Positions 1-8,110 of a stretch of 64,000 bases of DNA are shown here, one piece after another. The translations under genes were made by a program, and so were the position numbers. The DNA comes from an uncultured Centipeda sp. (GTDB lineage Bacteria > Bacillota > Negativicutes > Selenomonadales > Selenomonadaceae): assembly GCA_905372865.1 (NCBI GenBank), contig CAJPQT010000008.1, positions 27,281 through 91,280 on the forward strand, in the 5' to 3' direction. The notes beneath the pieces are model-generated. The model worked only from the letters and a program-made list of their open reading frames with translations, did no database searches and was not told where the DNA came from. Numbering within the stretch: the stretch's first letter is position 1; each line of letters begins with the position of its first letter.

Positions 1-576
1 GGCATTGCGCGGGCACTCGCGACGCAGCCGTCGATCCTGCTCTGCGATGAGGCAACCAGTGCGCTTGATCCGGAGACGACGGATTCGATTCTGAAACTGC
101 TCGCACGCATCAATCAGGAGCTCGGCATTACAATCCTCTTTGTCACGCATCAGGTGCAGGTGATACAGAAGCTCTGCCGTCACGTTGCCGTGATGGAAAG
201 CGGCAGGGTGATCGAGCACGGTGCGACGCTTGATATCTTCTCCGCTCCGCGCGAGGCGATGACGCGGCGGTTCGTGCGGGCGGTCATTCCCGACGAGCTG
301 CCCAAGAGTATATGGGAAGCACTGCAGGAAGAACGGCGCAACTATCGCTTGCTGCGGCTGCGCTTTCTCGGCGAACAGGCGAAGGGGAATCTGCTCTACC
401 GCATTCAGCGGGAGTTTTCCGTCGAGACCAGTGTGCTCTTTGCCTCGGTCAGCGAGATCGAGGAGCAGGTTCTGGGGATATTCATTGTCCAATTCATCGG
501 TGAGGACACAGAGCTCGCGCGCGTGGAGGAGTATATTCATGCGCAGGGCGTGGAGTGGCAGGAGGTGAATCCATGA
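1..576 (+). CDS. metN: Methionine ABC transporter ATP-binding protein MetN (5' truncated by window)
   Basis: The reading frame is open from base 1, so the Walker A part lies outside the window. The visible part starts just after the ABC signature, continues through Walker B (ILLCDEATSALDP) and the H-loop (FVTHQ), and ends in a roughly 75-residue C-terminal NIL domain, which in this family binds methionine and inhibits transport when the amino acid is plentiful. The protein powers D/L-methionine uptake on the cytoplasmic side of the inner membrane. Its stop overlaps the metI start by 4 bp (ATGA), and metQ follows, giving the usual metNIQ order. The family and orientation are secure; only the N-terminus is missing. 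Confidence 0.95.
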   Translation, partial: GIARALATQPSILLCDEATSALDPETTDSILKLLARINQELGITILFVTHQVQVIQKLCRHVAVMESGRVIEHGATLDIFSAPREAMTRRFVRAVIPDELPKSIWEALQEERRNYRLLRLRFLGEQAKGNLLYRIQREFSVETSVLFASVSEIEEQVLGIFIVQFIGEDTELARVEEYIHAQGVEWQEVNP

Positions 577-1232
577 TGGAGTTAGGCGTACCAAATGCGC
601 AGATTTTACTGGCGGCACAGGAAACGCTCTATATGGTCTTTGTTTCGCTGGCGATCGGCACGTTGCTCGCAATGGTGCTTGCCGTTGTGCTGATCCTCAC
701 GCGGCCGCTTGGCATCCTGCCGCACAGCTGGACGTATCAAATTGTGAACGTCACAGTCAACGTCATCCGCAGCGTACCGTTCATCATTCTCATGGTGTTC
801 ATCCTGCCGCTGACGAAGATGATTGTCGGGACGCGAATCGGTACAACGGCGGCACTCGTTCCGCTCGTGGTGTTCATCACGCCGTATCTCACACGTCTCT
901 TTGAGAACTCTCTTCTTGAGGTGGATCATGGCATTGTAGAGGCGGCTCAGGCGATGGGCGCGTCTTATTATGAGATCGTCCGCTACTTCCTCCTGCCGGA
1001 GGCGAAGGGGTCGCTGATCCTGTCCGTGACGACGGGAACCATCGGGCTTCTCGGAGCGACGGCGATGGCGGGCGCAATCGGCGCGGGCGGTGTGGGTGAT
1101 CTCGCGCTGACGTATGGCTATGAGCGTATGAACTTCCCGCTCATGCTCTTTACCGTCGTCGTCCTCATCGTCTTTGTGCAGATCATACAGTCGGTGGGCA
1201 ATTACTTTGCCGCGCGTGCGCGTGGGCATTGA
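573..1232 (+). CDS. metI: Methionine ABC transporter permease MetI
   Basis: A 219-residue polytopic membrane protein with about five hydrophobic segments and the permease EAA loop near residues 125-140 (EAAQAMGAS), the site that docks on MetN. It forms the membrane channel of the MetNIQ methionine importer. I chose ATG 573, which overlaps the metN stop and has GGAGGTGAAT just upstream; an upstream GTG at 555 is in frame but has no ribosome site of its own. Length matches the family (about 215-225 residues). Confidence 0.94.
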   Translation: MMELGVPNAQILLAAQETLYMVFVSLAIGTLLAMVLAVVLILTRPLGILPHSWTYQIVNVTVNVIRSVPFIILMVFILPLTKMIVGTRIGTTAALVPLVVFITPYLTRLFENSLLEVDHGIVEAAQAMGASYYEIVRYFLLPEAKGSLILSVTTGTIGLLGATAMAGAIGAGGVGDLALTYGYERMNFPLMLFTVVVLIVFVQIIQSVGNYFAARARGH

Positions 1233-1291
1233 GGAAGCACTGATAAATTCAGCGATTTCTTGAGTTTATCAAAAAAGAAAGCAGGGATTTT

Positions 1292-2110
1292 ATGAAATTC
1301 AGGAAAATATGGGCGCTCGGTCTGGCCGTTGTTCTCGGTGCGGGGGTAGTCGCGGGCTGCGGCAGTGAACAGGCATCGACGGATAAGAAGACCATCACCT
1401 ACAGCAAGTCGCAGGGGCCGTACTCGGAGCTGTTTGAGAACGGTGTGAAGCCGATCCTTGAGAAGCAGGGCTATACGGTCACAGGCAAGGATCTGAGCGA
1501 CCTCCTGCAGGCGGATGTGGCACTCAACGACGGTGAGGTGGACTTCAATGTCGAGCAGCATACGGCGTACATGGAGAACTTCAACAAGAAGCAGGACGGA
1601 CACCTCGTGGCTCTGACCCCGATTCCGACCGTTCCGGCGGGCATCTATGCGGGGAAGAAGGACAACCTCGCACAGATCGCGGATGGGGACACCATCGCCG
1701 TGCCGAACGATGCGTCCAATACGGCACGCGCTTACGCGCTCCTGCAGAAGGCAGGGTGGATCAAGCTCGATCCCGCGAAGGACCTTGCGACGGTGACGCA
1801 GCAAGACATCGTCGAGAATCCGCACAATCTGAAGTTCACGGAGATGAAGTCGCTCAATATTCCTGCGGTGCGCGGTGATTTCGCCTACATCGTCATCACG
1901 GGCTCGATTGTCTACAACGCGAAGATTGACCCGTCGACGGCACTTCTCAAGGAGGACATCCTGCCACATCTCCTGCTGCAGCTTGTCGTGCACGAGAAGA
2001 ACAAGGATGCGAAGTGGGCGCAGGACATCGTCAAAGCCTATCACTCGGACGAGTTCAAGGATTATCTGAAGAAGAACGACAACGGGCTCTGGTTCGTGCC
2101 GGAGAACTGA
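1292..2110 (+). CDS. metQ: Methionine-binding lipoprotein MetQ (NlpA family)
   Basis: A 272-residue substrate-binding lipoprotein. The N-terminus is a typical lipoprotein signal with lipobox VVAGC (Cys23), so the mature protein should be lipid-anchored outside the cytoplasmic membrane. The rest fits the NlpA/MetQ fold, with recognisable stretches such as VDFNVEQHTAYMENFN and ALLKEDILPH. It delivers methionine to MetI. A 59-bp gap separates it from metI, and a strong hairpin terminator follows the stop. The lgt gene needed to lipidate it lies directly downstream on the other strand. Confidence 0.94.
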   Translation: MKFRKIWALGLAVVLGAGVVAGCGSEQASTDKKTITYSKSQGPYSELFENGVKPILEKQGYTVTGKDLSDLLQADVALNDGEVDFNVEQHTAYMENFNKKQDGHLVALTPIPTVPAGIYAGKKDNLAQIADGDTIAVPNDASNTARAYALLQKAGWIKLDPAKDLATVTQQDIVENPHNLKFTEMKSLNIPAVRGDFAYIVITGSIVYNAKIDPSTALLKEDILPHLLLQLVVHEKNKDAKWAQDIVKAYHSDEFKDYLKKNDNGLWFVPEN

Positions 2111-2152
2111 TCGGATCAAATTGAATGCCATAAATACAAAGCATGAACAATA

Positions 2153-2199
2153 AATGGGTGCTGCACGAACTTTTTAGCTTCGTGCAGCACCCATTTTTA
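2153..2199. terminator. Terminator between convergent metQ and lgt
   Basis: A 17-bp perfect inverted repeat (2153-2169 with 2179-2195) encloses a 9-base loop CTTTTTAGC and is followed by a T run. It lies between convergent metQ and lgt, and the lgt stop codon falls at its right edge. Loop and inner stem closely resemble the hairpin at 27657-27700. Confidence 0.85.
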
Positions 2200-3042
2200 T
2201 AAATCTTTTTGCCGATTATTTTTTCGTCGTTTCTTGCGTTCGCTGACGTGCTCCGTCTCAACGGGAACTGTGCCGTGCTCACGCAGTCCGAGCCAGAGGA
2301 AGAAGGCGAGAGCGACAAGTCCGAAACCGAGGCTGGTCATCTGAGCGCTTGTGAAAAGTCCCAAATACTTCTCGGTGTAGTCGCCGCGCAGGTATTCGAG
2401 CGCGAAGCGCACGAGACTGTAGAGCATGACGTAGAGGGCGAAGCACTGTCCGCGTGCGTGCCCTCGTGCACGGAAGATGAGCAGCAGGGCAAAGATGACG
2501 ATGTCGAGCTGCCCCTCCCAGACCTCCGCCGGCCAGAGCGGCTGTGCGCCGTAGGTATGGTGGGCGAGGGTGGTCTCGGGGTAGAGAATGCCGAAGCTGC
2601 TGCCTGTCGGTGCACCGAAGGCATCTCCGTTGAGGAGGTTCGCACAGCGGCCGAGTGCCTGCCCAAGGACAATCGCGGGCGCAGCAACGTCCATAAAGTG
2701 AATGGTGTCGAGCCCGTGCTTCCGGCTGTAGAGGATGCCGACGAGCACGCCGAGGAAGACACCGCCCTGGATCGCCATACCGCCCTGCCAGACGTTCAGG
2801 ATCTCGGTCAGGTGATGCTGGTAGTAGTCCCAGTCAAAGAAGAACACGTCCCAGAGACGTGCACCAAGCAATCCTGCGATGCCGCAGTAGATGCCAAGAT
2901 CGGGGACGTGCTTTTCGTAGCCGCGCCCGTCCATCTTTGCGAGGAAGTAGGCGACACCCGTGGCGAGAAGAATCGAGAGGGAGATGACAACCCCGTAGGA
3001 GCGGATGGGGAAGTCGCCGATGTAGAAGAGATACTGATGCAA
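2197..3042 (-). CDS. lgt: Prolipoprotein diacylglyceryl transferase Lgt
   Basis: A 281-residue polytopic membrane enzyme that moves diacylglycerol from phosphatidylglycerol to the lipobox cysteine of prolipoproteins. The Lgt signature is recognisable at residues 131-143 as GRCANLLNGDAFG. Arg and both Asn are kept, but the usual Glu is Asp and the usual Phe is Leu. WQGGMAIQGG near residues 85-94 corresponds to the HGG-type motif. The only reasonable start is TTG at 3042, with a weak ribosome site. It is the last gene of a minus-strand cluster and lies 14 bp from the phosphoribosyltransferase. A C-terminal KKRRKNNRQK tail is consistent with a cytoplasmic end. Confidence 0.93.
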   Translation of the reverse strand: MHQYLFYIGDFPIRSYGVVISLSILLATGVAYFLAKMDGRGYEKHVPDLGIYCGIAGLLGARLWDVFFFDWDYYQHHLTEILNVWQGGMAIQGGVFLGVLVGILYSRKHGLDTIHFMDVAAPAIVLGQALGRCANLLNGDAFGAPTGSSFGILYPETTLAHHTYGAQPLWPAEVWEGQLDIVIFALLLIFRARGHARGQCFALYVMLYSLVRFALEYLRGDYTEKYLGLFTSAQMTSLGFGLVALAFFLWLGLREHGTVPVETEHVSERKKRRKNNRQKDL

Positions 3043-3056
3043 GGCGCCCGTCCAAT

Positions 3057-3608
3057 CTACTCTGCTTCAAAGAGCGGCAGAGCTTCGAGGAAGATGATGT
3101 CTGTCCGCTTTGCCGCATCGCCTTCGGCAAGCACCGCAGCCTGTCCGATGACGTGTGCACCTGCTTTTTTTGCAAGATTTCCGAGTGCGAGCATCGAGCC
3201 GCCCGTGCTGATGACATCGTCGAGGAGGAGTACCTTCCGTCCCTCGATGCGTTCCATGTCCGTATTCATGAGGTAGAGACGCTGCTTGCCCATCGTGGTG
3301 ATCGATTCGTCCTCGACCCAGATCGGATCTTCCATGTATGCCTTGACAGACTTGCGCGCTGTAATGTAGTAGGGCATATCCAGCTGGCGTGCAAGCTCTG
3401 CCGCGAGGGGAATCCCCTTGGTTTCTGCAGTCATGATGATCTCGGTATCGGCGGGGATTTTCTTTGCCAGATCCCGTGCACAGTTTACGCACAGTTCCAC
3501 GTCACCAAGCATGATGAAGCCTGCAATGGCGAGATGCTCATTGAGGTTGATGATGGAAAGGCGGCGCTTGCAGCCGGCGACGGTGAGATCGTAGAATCGT
3601 TTTTCCAT
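3057..3608 (-). CDS. Phosphoribosyltransferase family protein (adenine PRT-like)
   Basis: A 183-residue type I phosphoribosyltransferase. The PRPP-binding loop is VLLLDDVISTGGS near residues 126-138, and the fold resembles adenine or xanthine phosphoribosyltransferases. The region LSIINLNEHLAIAGF near the N-terminus is more typical of uncharacterised Apt-like proteins than of classical Apt, so the base it salvages cannot be assigned from sequence alone. ATG 3608 is preceded by AAAGGA. The gene follows the aminotransferase stop by 2 bp, so the two are very likely cotranscribed. Confidence 0.82.
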   Translation of the reverse strand: MEKRFYDLTVAGCKRRLSIINLNEHLAIAGFIMLGDVELCVNCARDLAKKIPADTEIIMTAETKGIPLAAELARQLDMPYYITARKSVKAYMEDPIWVEDESITTMGKQRLYLMNTDMERIEGRKVLLLDDVISTGGSMLALGNLAKKAGAHVIGQAAVLAEGDAAKRTDIIFLEALPLFEAE

Positions 3609-3610
3609 GT

Positions 3611-4924
3611 TCAGAATCCTTTCTCGGTCAGTACGAGTTCCACGGCGTTAAGCACGTCGTTTATGTTCTTCTCAGTGATGATCAGCGGCGGCTGAAATGC
3701 CATGACGTTGCGTTCAATGCCGTTCTTGCCGACGATAAAGCCCCTGTTCTTGAGTTCTTCGAGCACGAGATCTAGTTTGGCGGCAGCGGGGGATTTGTCC
3801 GCGTGGACGAACTCGGCACCGACCATCAGCCCCAGTCCGCGTATGTCGCCGATGATAGGGTGACGCTTCTGGATTTCCTTGAGACCTGCACGCAGCTGCA
3901 CTCCGCGCCGTTCGGCATTCCCCATGAGATCGTGTTCCTCGATGTAGCGGATGACCTGAAGGCCTGCCGTTGTGGAGACGGGGTTGCCGCCGAGGGTGGA
4001 TGCGCCGGGCCTCGTGTATTTGTCTGCGATCTCGGGGGTTGCGATGAATGCACTGATGGGCGCACCGTTGCCGAGCGCCTTCGCCATGGTCATAATGTCG
4101 GGCGTGACGCCAAAATGCTCGATGGCGAACATCTTGCCCGTGCGCGCAAAGCCCGTCTGCACCTCATCCGCGATGAAGAGTGCGCCGTAGTGATCGAGGA
4201 TCTCCTTGACGCGTCTGAAGTAGCCCTTCGGCGGAACGATGATGCCCGCATTGCCCTGAATGCTCTCGGCGATGAATGCGGCGGGACGGCCCGTGGTCGC
4301 ACTCTTGATCGTCTCCTCGACCTCGTTCGCACACGCCAGCCCGCACGCCTCGGGCGAGAGTTTCATCGGACAGCGGTAGCAGTACGGATTGCGGGCGAAG
4401 TGGATGCCGCCGACGGGATTCGGGTCGGTGCGCCACATGGACAGCCCTGTGAGGCTCATCGTGAGCTTCGTGCGTCCGTGGAGACCGCCGCGCAGGGCGA
4501 TGAACTCGCTGCTGCCCGTGGCAATCTCGGCGAGGAGCGCCGCGCCCTCGTTCGCCTCCGTGCCTGTGGAGCAGAAGAACGACTTTTGCAGCCGTCCCGG
4601 TGTGATGCGTGCAAGCTGCTCGGCGAGGTTGACGAAGTTCTCCGTGAGGTAGATGTTGCAGACGTGCTGGAGCGTGTTCAGCTGCTCCGTAACGGCGGCA
4701 TTGATCGCGGGATTGCAGTGTCCGCAGTTGATGACGGAGACACCTGCGAAGCAGTCGAGATACTTCCTGCCCTCACTGTCGTAAAGGTACTGCATTTCAC
4801 CGCGCACCATCTGGCGCGGATCGCTGTAGAAATGCCCAAGGCAGGGGATGATGTATTTCTTCTTTTTTTCGAGGATGGCGGCAGCGCCGATGTAGTTGTT
4901 CTCGTTCGTGGAAGCTATGTCCAT
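3611..4924 (-). CDS. Class III pyridoxal-phosphate aminotransferase
   Basis: A 437-residue fold-type I, class III aminotransferase. The PLP-binding region is clear: ADEVQTGFARTG supplies the cofactor-contacting Asp, and TMAKALGNG contains the Schiff-base lysine. The closest families are 4-aminobutyrate, alanine-glyoxylate and acetylornithine-type transaminases; the substrate is not determinable by eye. I chose ATG 4924, preceded by GAAAGAAG. A longer frame to 5038 would intrude into the upstream U32 gene and adds non-homologous sequence. The gene lies 17 bp after the U32 gene and 2 bp before the phosphoribosyltransferase. Confidence 0.88.
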   Translation of the reverse strand: MDIASTNENNYIGAAAILEKKKKYIIPCLGHFYSDPRQMVRGEMQYLYDSEGRKYLDCFAGVSVINCGHCNPAINAAVTEQLNTLQHVCNIYLTENFVNLAEQLARITPGRLQKSFFCSTGTEANEGAALLAEIATGSSEFIALRGGLHGRTKLTMSLTGLSMWRTDPNPVGGIHFARNPYCYRCPMKLSPEACGLACANEVEETIKSATTGRPAAFIAESIQGNAGIIVPPKGYFRRVKEILDHYGALFIADEVQTGFARTGKMFAIEHFGVTPDIMTMAKALGNGAPISAFIATPEIADKYTRPGASTLGGNPVSTTAGLQVIRYIEEHDLMGNAERRGVQLRAGLKEIQKRHPIIGDIRGLGLMVGAEFVHADKSPAAAKLDLVLEELKNRGFIVGKNGIERNVMAFQPPLIITEKNINDVLNAVELVLTEKGF

Positions 4925-4941
4925 GAGGCTTCTTTCTATTT

Positions 4942-6888
4942 CTAAATGGAATTGCGGCTCTGGCGGAAACGATAGGTGCCGATGCCCAAGGGGCGCGGTG
5001 TGATCTCCGTGAGACGGTCGAAATCTTCCGTACGGCATCCGTCGCCGCCTGCTGCGAGGCGGTCGAGCGCAGCGCGGTAAATGCGGACAATTTCCCCCGT
5101 TGTTTCAGCCGCGTAGTCCTGTGCCTCGATGCGGTACGAGCCAAGCCCGTTGAACTTCTCAAGGTAGGGATAGAGGCACAGATCCTTTGCAAAGTAGATG
5201 TGGTTGCGCCCGTACTGATCGATGCGGATGGAGTGTATGCCGCCCGCCTCATCGCGGAACGCATAGTGCGTGTCCATCAGCTCCGGCGCGGCAAGATCGC
5301 TGTAGTTCGGCAGCGACATCGCGGGGAAGTTGTAGTCACAGATCATGGACTCGTATGCGCCGTGGACGACTGCCTCGATCGGCAGGATGGCGTTCTCGAC
5401 GATCTCACGCAGCTGCTGGAATGAAAGCTCGTAGGAGGCGGTCGCCATCGTGAGCCTGTTCTCTGCAAGGAAGGTGACGGCGAGATGGTTGAATATGTTG
5501 AATGAGTGATCCGCCTGTACGGGAAGCTTCGTGAGCATACGGGCAAGCTTCAGTGTGCCGAGGTTGCCGACCATGATGCCGTCCACACCGAGGTCGTTCA
5601 GTGCAGTGAAGAACTGCTCCAGTTCGCCGCACTCACGACGCATGGTGGTACGCGGGGTGTTCACAACAACGCGTGCACGTCCCGCCGCATAGCGCACGAT
5701 CTCCGCATAGTCGCCGAGTTTCCACGGGCGATTGGGACGGAACGCCTCGCCGCCGACGTAGATGGTATCCGCACCCGCATCCACTGCCGCACGCGCAGCA
5801 TCGATTGTGCCGACACGAACGCTGAGATGGCGGCTTGGGGCATTCTCCTTTTCAATCGGGCGTTCGGCGCGCAGCACCTCGTCGACAAAGCCCGCTTCCT
5901 CAACCGCCTGGCTGAAGAAGCGCGGCTCGCGCTCGCCCGTCATGCCGATGTCGACGGCGGTCGGCTGTCCAAAGGCGAATGTCGTTGTGTAGTCGCGCAC
6001 ACGGTTGTCGTAGAGCGTGCGCCAGCCCTCCTCATCCGTCGTGTAGCCGTTCGGGTCGGCGATGTAGGCATCAATCGCCTTGCGATAGGTGGAGACGAGC
6101 CGCGCGATGAACTCGGGCGAGCGCATCCGCCCTTCGATTTTGAACGAATAGACGCCGGCCTGAATGAGTGTGGGGATGGAGCGGTACATACACATATCCT
6201 TGAGCGCGAGCTTGTATGGACCAGGGCTGTCCGCGTCGAGCACTTCTCCTGTCGTCTCGTCGATGAGGGCAAACGGCCAGCGGCAGATCTTCATGCAGCG
6301 TCCACGGTTGCCGCTCTGCCCAAAGAGCACACCCGAGTGGATGCACTGCCCGCTCTCTGAGATGCACATATCGCCGTGCATGAAGTACTCGACCTCAATG
6401 CTCGTGCGTGCACGAAAGAGCGCAAGCTCGGAGAGCGTCATCTCACGTCCGACGACAATGCGTGTAATGCCGTACTCCTTGAGTTTCTCAATCGCGTGCT
6501 CGTTGTGCGTGTTCATCATGACGGAGGTGTGCAGGGGGACGGAAATGCCCATCTCGTGGACGAGCTCAAGCACGGCGAAGTCCTGCACGAGGATTGCGTC
6601 GGGGCGGATCTCGTCGAGATAGGCAAGGTAGTCGCGCAGTGCGGGCAGCTCCTCGTTGCTGATAAGGTTGTTGAGCGTGACATAGAGCTCGACATTGTGC
6701 GTGTGTGCGTAGTCGACGGCCGCCTTCAGGCGCTCGTCGTCAAAGTTGAAGTCGCCCTCGTGCAGCCGCATATTGAAATGTTTGCCGCCGAGATAGACGG
6801 CATCCGCACCCGCCGCGATTCCCGCAGTCATGGCATCCCACGTCCCTGCAGGGGCAAGCAGTTCGACGGATTTTCGGTGTAACAGCAT
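4942..6888 (-). CDS. U32 family peptidase-like protein (two U32-type domains)
   Basis: A 648-residue protein of peptidase family U32, a group that includes collagenase-like proteases but also oxygen-independent hydroxylases (RlhA, UbiU/UbiV) carrying an iron-sulfur cluster. The first U32 domain starts at VELLAPAGTWDAM and holds the signature HGDMCISESGQC, followed by CMKIC, a plausible cysteine cluster. A second, U32-like barrel begins near residue 360 (VRVGTIDAARAAVDAG). I chose ATG 6888, preceded by AAGGAG; the frame is open further upstream without support. It is the first gene of the cluster ending in lgt. Whether it is a protease or an RNA/quinone-modifying enzyme is open. Confidence 0.88.
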   Translation of the reverse strand: MLLHRKSVELLAPAGTWDAMTAGIAAGADAVYLGGKHFNMRLHEGDFNFDDERLKAAVDYAHTHNVELYVTLNNLISNEELPALRDYLAYLDEIRPDAILVQDFAVLELVHEMGISVPLHTSVMMNTHNEHAIEKLKEYGITRIVVGREMTLSELALFRARTSIEVEYFMHGDMCISESGQCIHSGVLFGQSGNRGRCMKICRWPFALIDETTGEVLDADSPGPYKLALKDMCMYRSIPTLIQAGVYSFKIEGRMRSPEFIARLVSTYRKAIDAYIADPNGYTTDEEGWRTLYDNRVRDYTTTFAFGQPTAVDIGMTGEREPRFFSQAVEEAGFVDEVLRAERPIEKENAPSRHLSVRVGTIDAARAAVDAGADTIYVGGEAFRPNRPWKLGDYAEIVRYAAGRARVVVNTPRTTMRRECGELEQFFTALNDLGVDGIMVGNLGTLKLARMLTKLPVQADHSFNIFNHLAVTFLAENRLTMATASYELSFQQLREIVENAILPIEAVVHGAYESMICDYNFPAMSLPNYSDLAAPELMDTHYAFRDEAGGIHSIRIDQYGRNHIYFAKDLCLYPYLEKFNGLGSYRIEAQDYAAETTGEIVRIYRAALDRLAAGGDGCRTEDFDRLTEITPRPLGIGTYRFRQSRNSI

Positions 6889-6911
6889 TGTGAAAATAAC
6901 TCCTTCTGGAT

Positions 6912-6947
6912 GGAGAATGTGCCGCACCAATCCGTGCAGCATTCTCC
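6912..6947 (-). other. Leader hairpin upstream of the U32 gene
   Basis: GGAGAATG and CATTCTCC form an 8-bp outer stem, with an inner GCAC/GTGC stem offset by a small bulge. It lies in the 5' untranslated region between the promoter at 6961-6989 and the ribosome site. No T run follows, so it is unlikely to be a terminator. Function unknown. Confidence 0.45.
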
Positions 6948-6960
6948 TATATCGCCTATG

Positions 6961-6989
6961 ATTATAACAGGAAAAAACATTTCTTTCAA
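6961..6989 (-). promoter_or_regulatory. Sigma-70-type promoter of the U32-aminotransferase-PRT-lgt cluster
   Basis: Read on the minus strand: -35 TTGAAA (6984-6989), 17-bp spacer, -10 TATAAT (6961-6966). It stands about 70 bp upstream of the U32 start and should drive the minus-strand cluster down to lgt. Confidence 0.75.
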
Positions 6990-7047
6990 ACGATGTCAAA
7001 ATAGCAAAAAAGAATGAATATAAATGGAAGTTTTTTCTGCGTTCTCC

Positions 7048-7076
7048 TTGTAAAAGAAGTGCTTTTCGGTTATATT
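7048..7076 (+). promoter_or_regulatory. Candidate promoter of the nuo operon
   Basis: TTGTAA (7048-7053), 17-bp spacer, TATATT (7071-7076), in an AT-rich 338-bp gap between the divergent U32 and nuoA genes. It leaves an AT-rich leader of about 150 nt before nuoA. The 6889-7226 gap contains no gene that I can see. Confidence 0.6.
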
Positions 7077-7135
7077 ATACATAGATTTTATTATACGCGC
7101 TAGAGGGTATAAATTTTATATAATATGCACTGTAG

Positions 7136-7157
7136 TTGGCATATATTTTTTAGCCAA
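7136..7157. promoter_or_regulatory. Palindrome TTGGC-N12-GCCAA upstream of nuoA
   Basis: TTGGC (7136-7140) and GCCAA (7153-7157) form an inverted repeat around an AT-only core, placed between the candidate promoter and nuoA. It could be a regulator-binding site or a leader stem-loop. No known operator is assigned. Confidence 0.35.
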
Positions 7158-7226
7158 CGATTATTGTTTCTGATTATTTATTTTTCCTATGTATTTATTT
7201 AATTATACGATTGAGGAGGCCTGTGT

Positions 7227-7580
7227 ATGGGAGAGCTTGGAAGTCTTGGAATTTTTTTGTTGGTGGCGCTGTTTTTCCCCGTCATGGCGCTCGGTCCTGC
7301 ATTCCTCTTGCAGCCGAAACAGCCGTCGCCGCAGAAATACATTCCCTACGAGTGCGGTGTCGATCCGATCGGTTCGCCGTACGTGCAGTTTCGCGCAGGG
7401 TATTTCCTCTATGCGCTGCTGTTCATCGTCTTTGACATCGAGACGGTATTCCTATATCCGTGGGCGGTGGAGTTCCAGATGCTTGGACTGTTTGCGCTGC
7501 TCGAGATGTTTGTCTTTGTCGGGATCCTCGCACTGGGGCTCGGCTATGCGTGGCGAAAGGGGGATCTGACATGGAGATAG
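7227..7580 (+). CDS. nuoA: NADH-quinone oxidoreductase (complex I) subunit A
   Basis: A 117-residue membrane subunit with three hydrophobic segments and the conserved loop YECGVDP between the first two, typical of NuoA/ND3. It belongs to the quinone-binding/proton-pumping interface of respiratory complex I. ATG 7227 follows GAGGAGG at a good distance. It is the first gene of an eleven-gene cluster in order A-B-C-D-H-I-J-K-L-M-N, and it overlaps nuoB by 10 bp. Confidence 0.96.
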   Translation: MGELGSLGIFLLVALFFPVMALGPAFLLQPKQPSPQKYIPYECGVDPIGSPYVQFRAGYFLYALLFIVFDIETVFLYPWAVEFQMLGLFALLEMFVFVGILALGLGYAWRKGDLTWR

Positions 7581-8110
7581 CGGAACGCGTTCCCGAGAGT
7601 CTGCGGCACAACGTCCTTGTGCTCAAGCTGGATGAACTTCTGCGTTGGGCGCATGCGAATTCGATCTGGCCACTGTCCTCGGGCCTCGCCTGTTGTGCCA
7701 TCGAGATGATGAGCACGGCGACAGCACGGTTCGATCTCGCGCGGTTCGGCTACGAGGTGTTCCGCCCCTGTCCGCGCCAGGCGGATCTCCTCATCGTTGC
7801 GGGGACGCTGACGTGGAAGATGGCAGATCCGATCGTGCGCCTCTACGAGGAGATGCCCGAGCCCAAATATGTCATTGCAATGGGAGCCTGTACGATTGCG
7901 GGCGGGCCCTTCGCGGATTCGTATGCGGTTGTGCCGGGCGTGGATGAGATTCTGCCCGTGGATGTCTTCATCCCCGGCTGCCCGCCGCGCCCCGAGGCAC
8001 TGATCGACGGTATGCTGAAGCTGCGCGAGAAGATTCTCCACCCCGAACGGGTCGCAGCCGAGCGTGCGTTCTGGGCGGAGCAGGCGGAGAAGAAGGCGGT
8101 GAACGCATGA
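7571..8110 (+). CDS. nuoB: Complex I subunit B, carrying cluster N2
   Basis: A 179-residue peripheral-arm subunit that holds the terminal [4Fe-4S] cluster N2, which passes electrons to quinone. Visible ligands are the tandem cysteines in GLACCAIEM, the cysteine in MGACTI and that in PGCPPRPE. ATG 7571 overlaps the end of nuoA; a longer in-frame start at 7460 lies inside nuoA and is not credible. A 4-bp overlap with nuoC (ATGA) indicates translational coupling. Confidence 0.97.
   Translation: MEIAERVPESLRHNVLVLKLDELLRWAHANSIWPLSSGLACCAIEMMSTATARFDLARFGYEVFRPCPRQADLLIVAGTLTWKMADPIVRLYEEMPEPKYVIAMGACTIAGGPFADSYAVVPGVDEILPVDVFIPGCPPRPEALIDGMLKLREKILHPERVAAERAFWAEQAEKKAVNA

Noticed and set aside
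1233..1291. Short inverted repeat GATAAA/TTTATC with an A run between metI and metQ
   Set aside because: Only a 6-bp AT-rich stem with a long loop; too weak to call an attenuator or terminator.
2209..3276. A 355-codon plus-strand open frame opposite lgt and the phosphoribosyltransferase gene
   Set aside because: It spans two genes with clear motifs on the minus strand and has no domain of its own.
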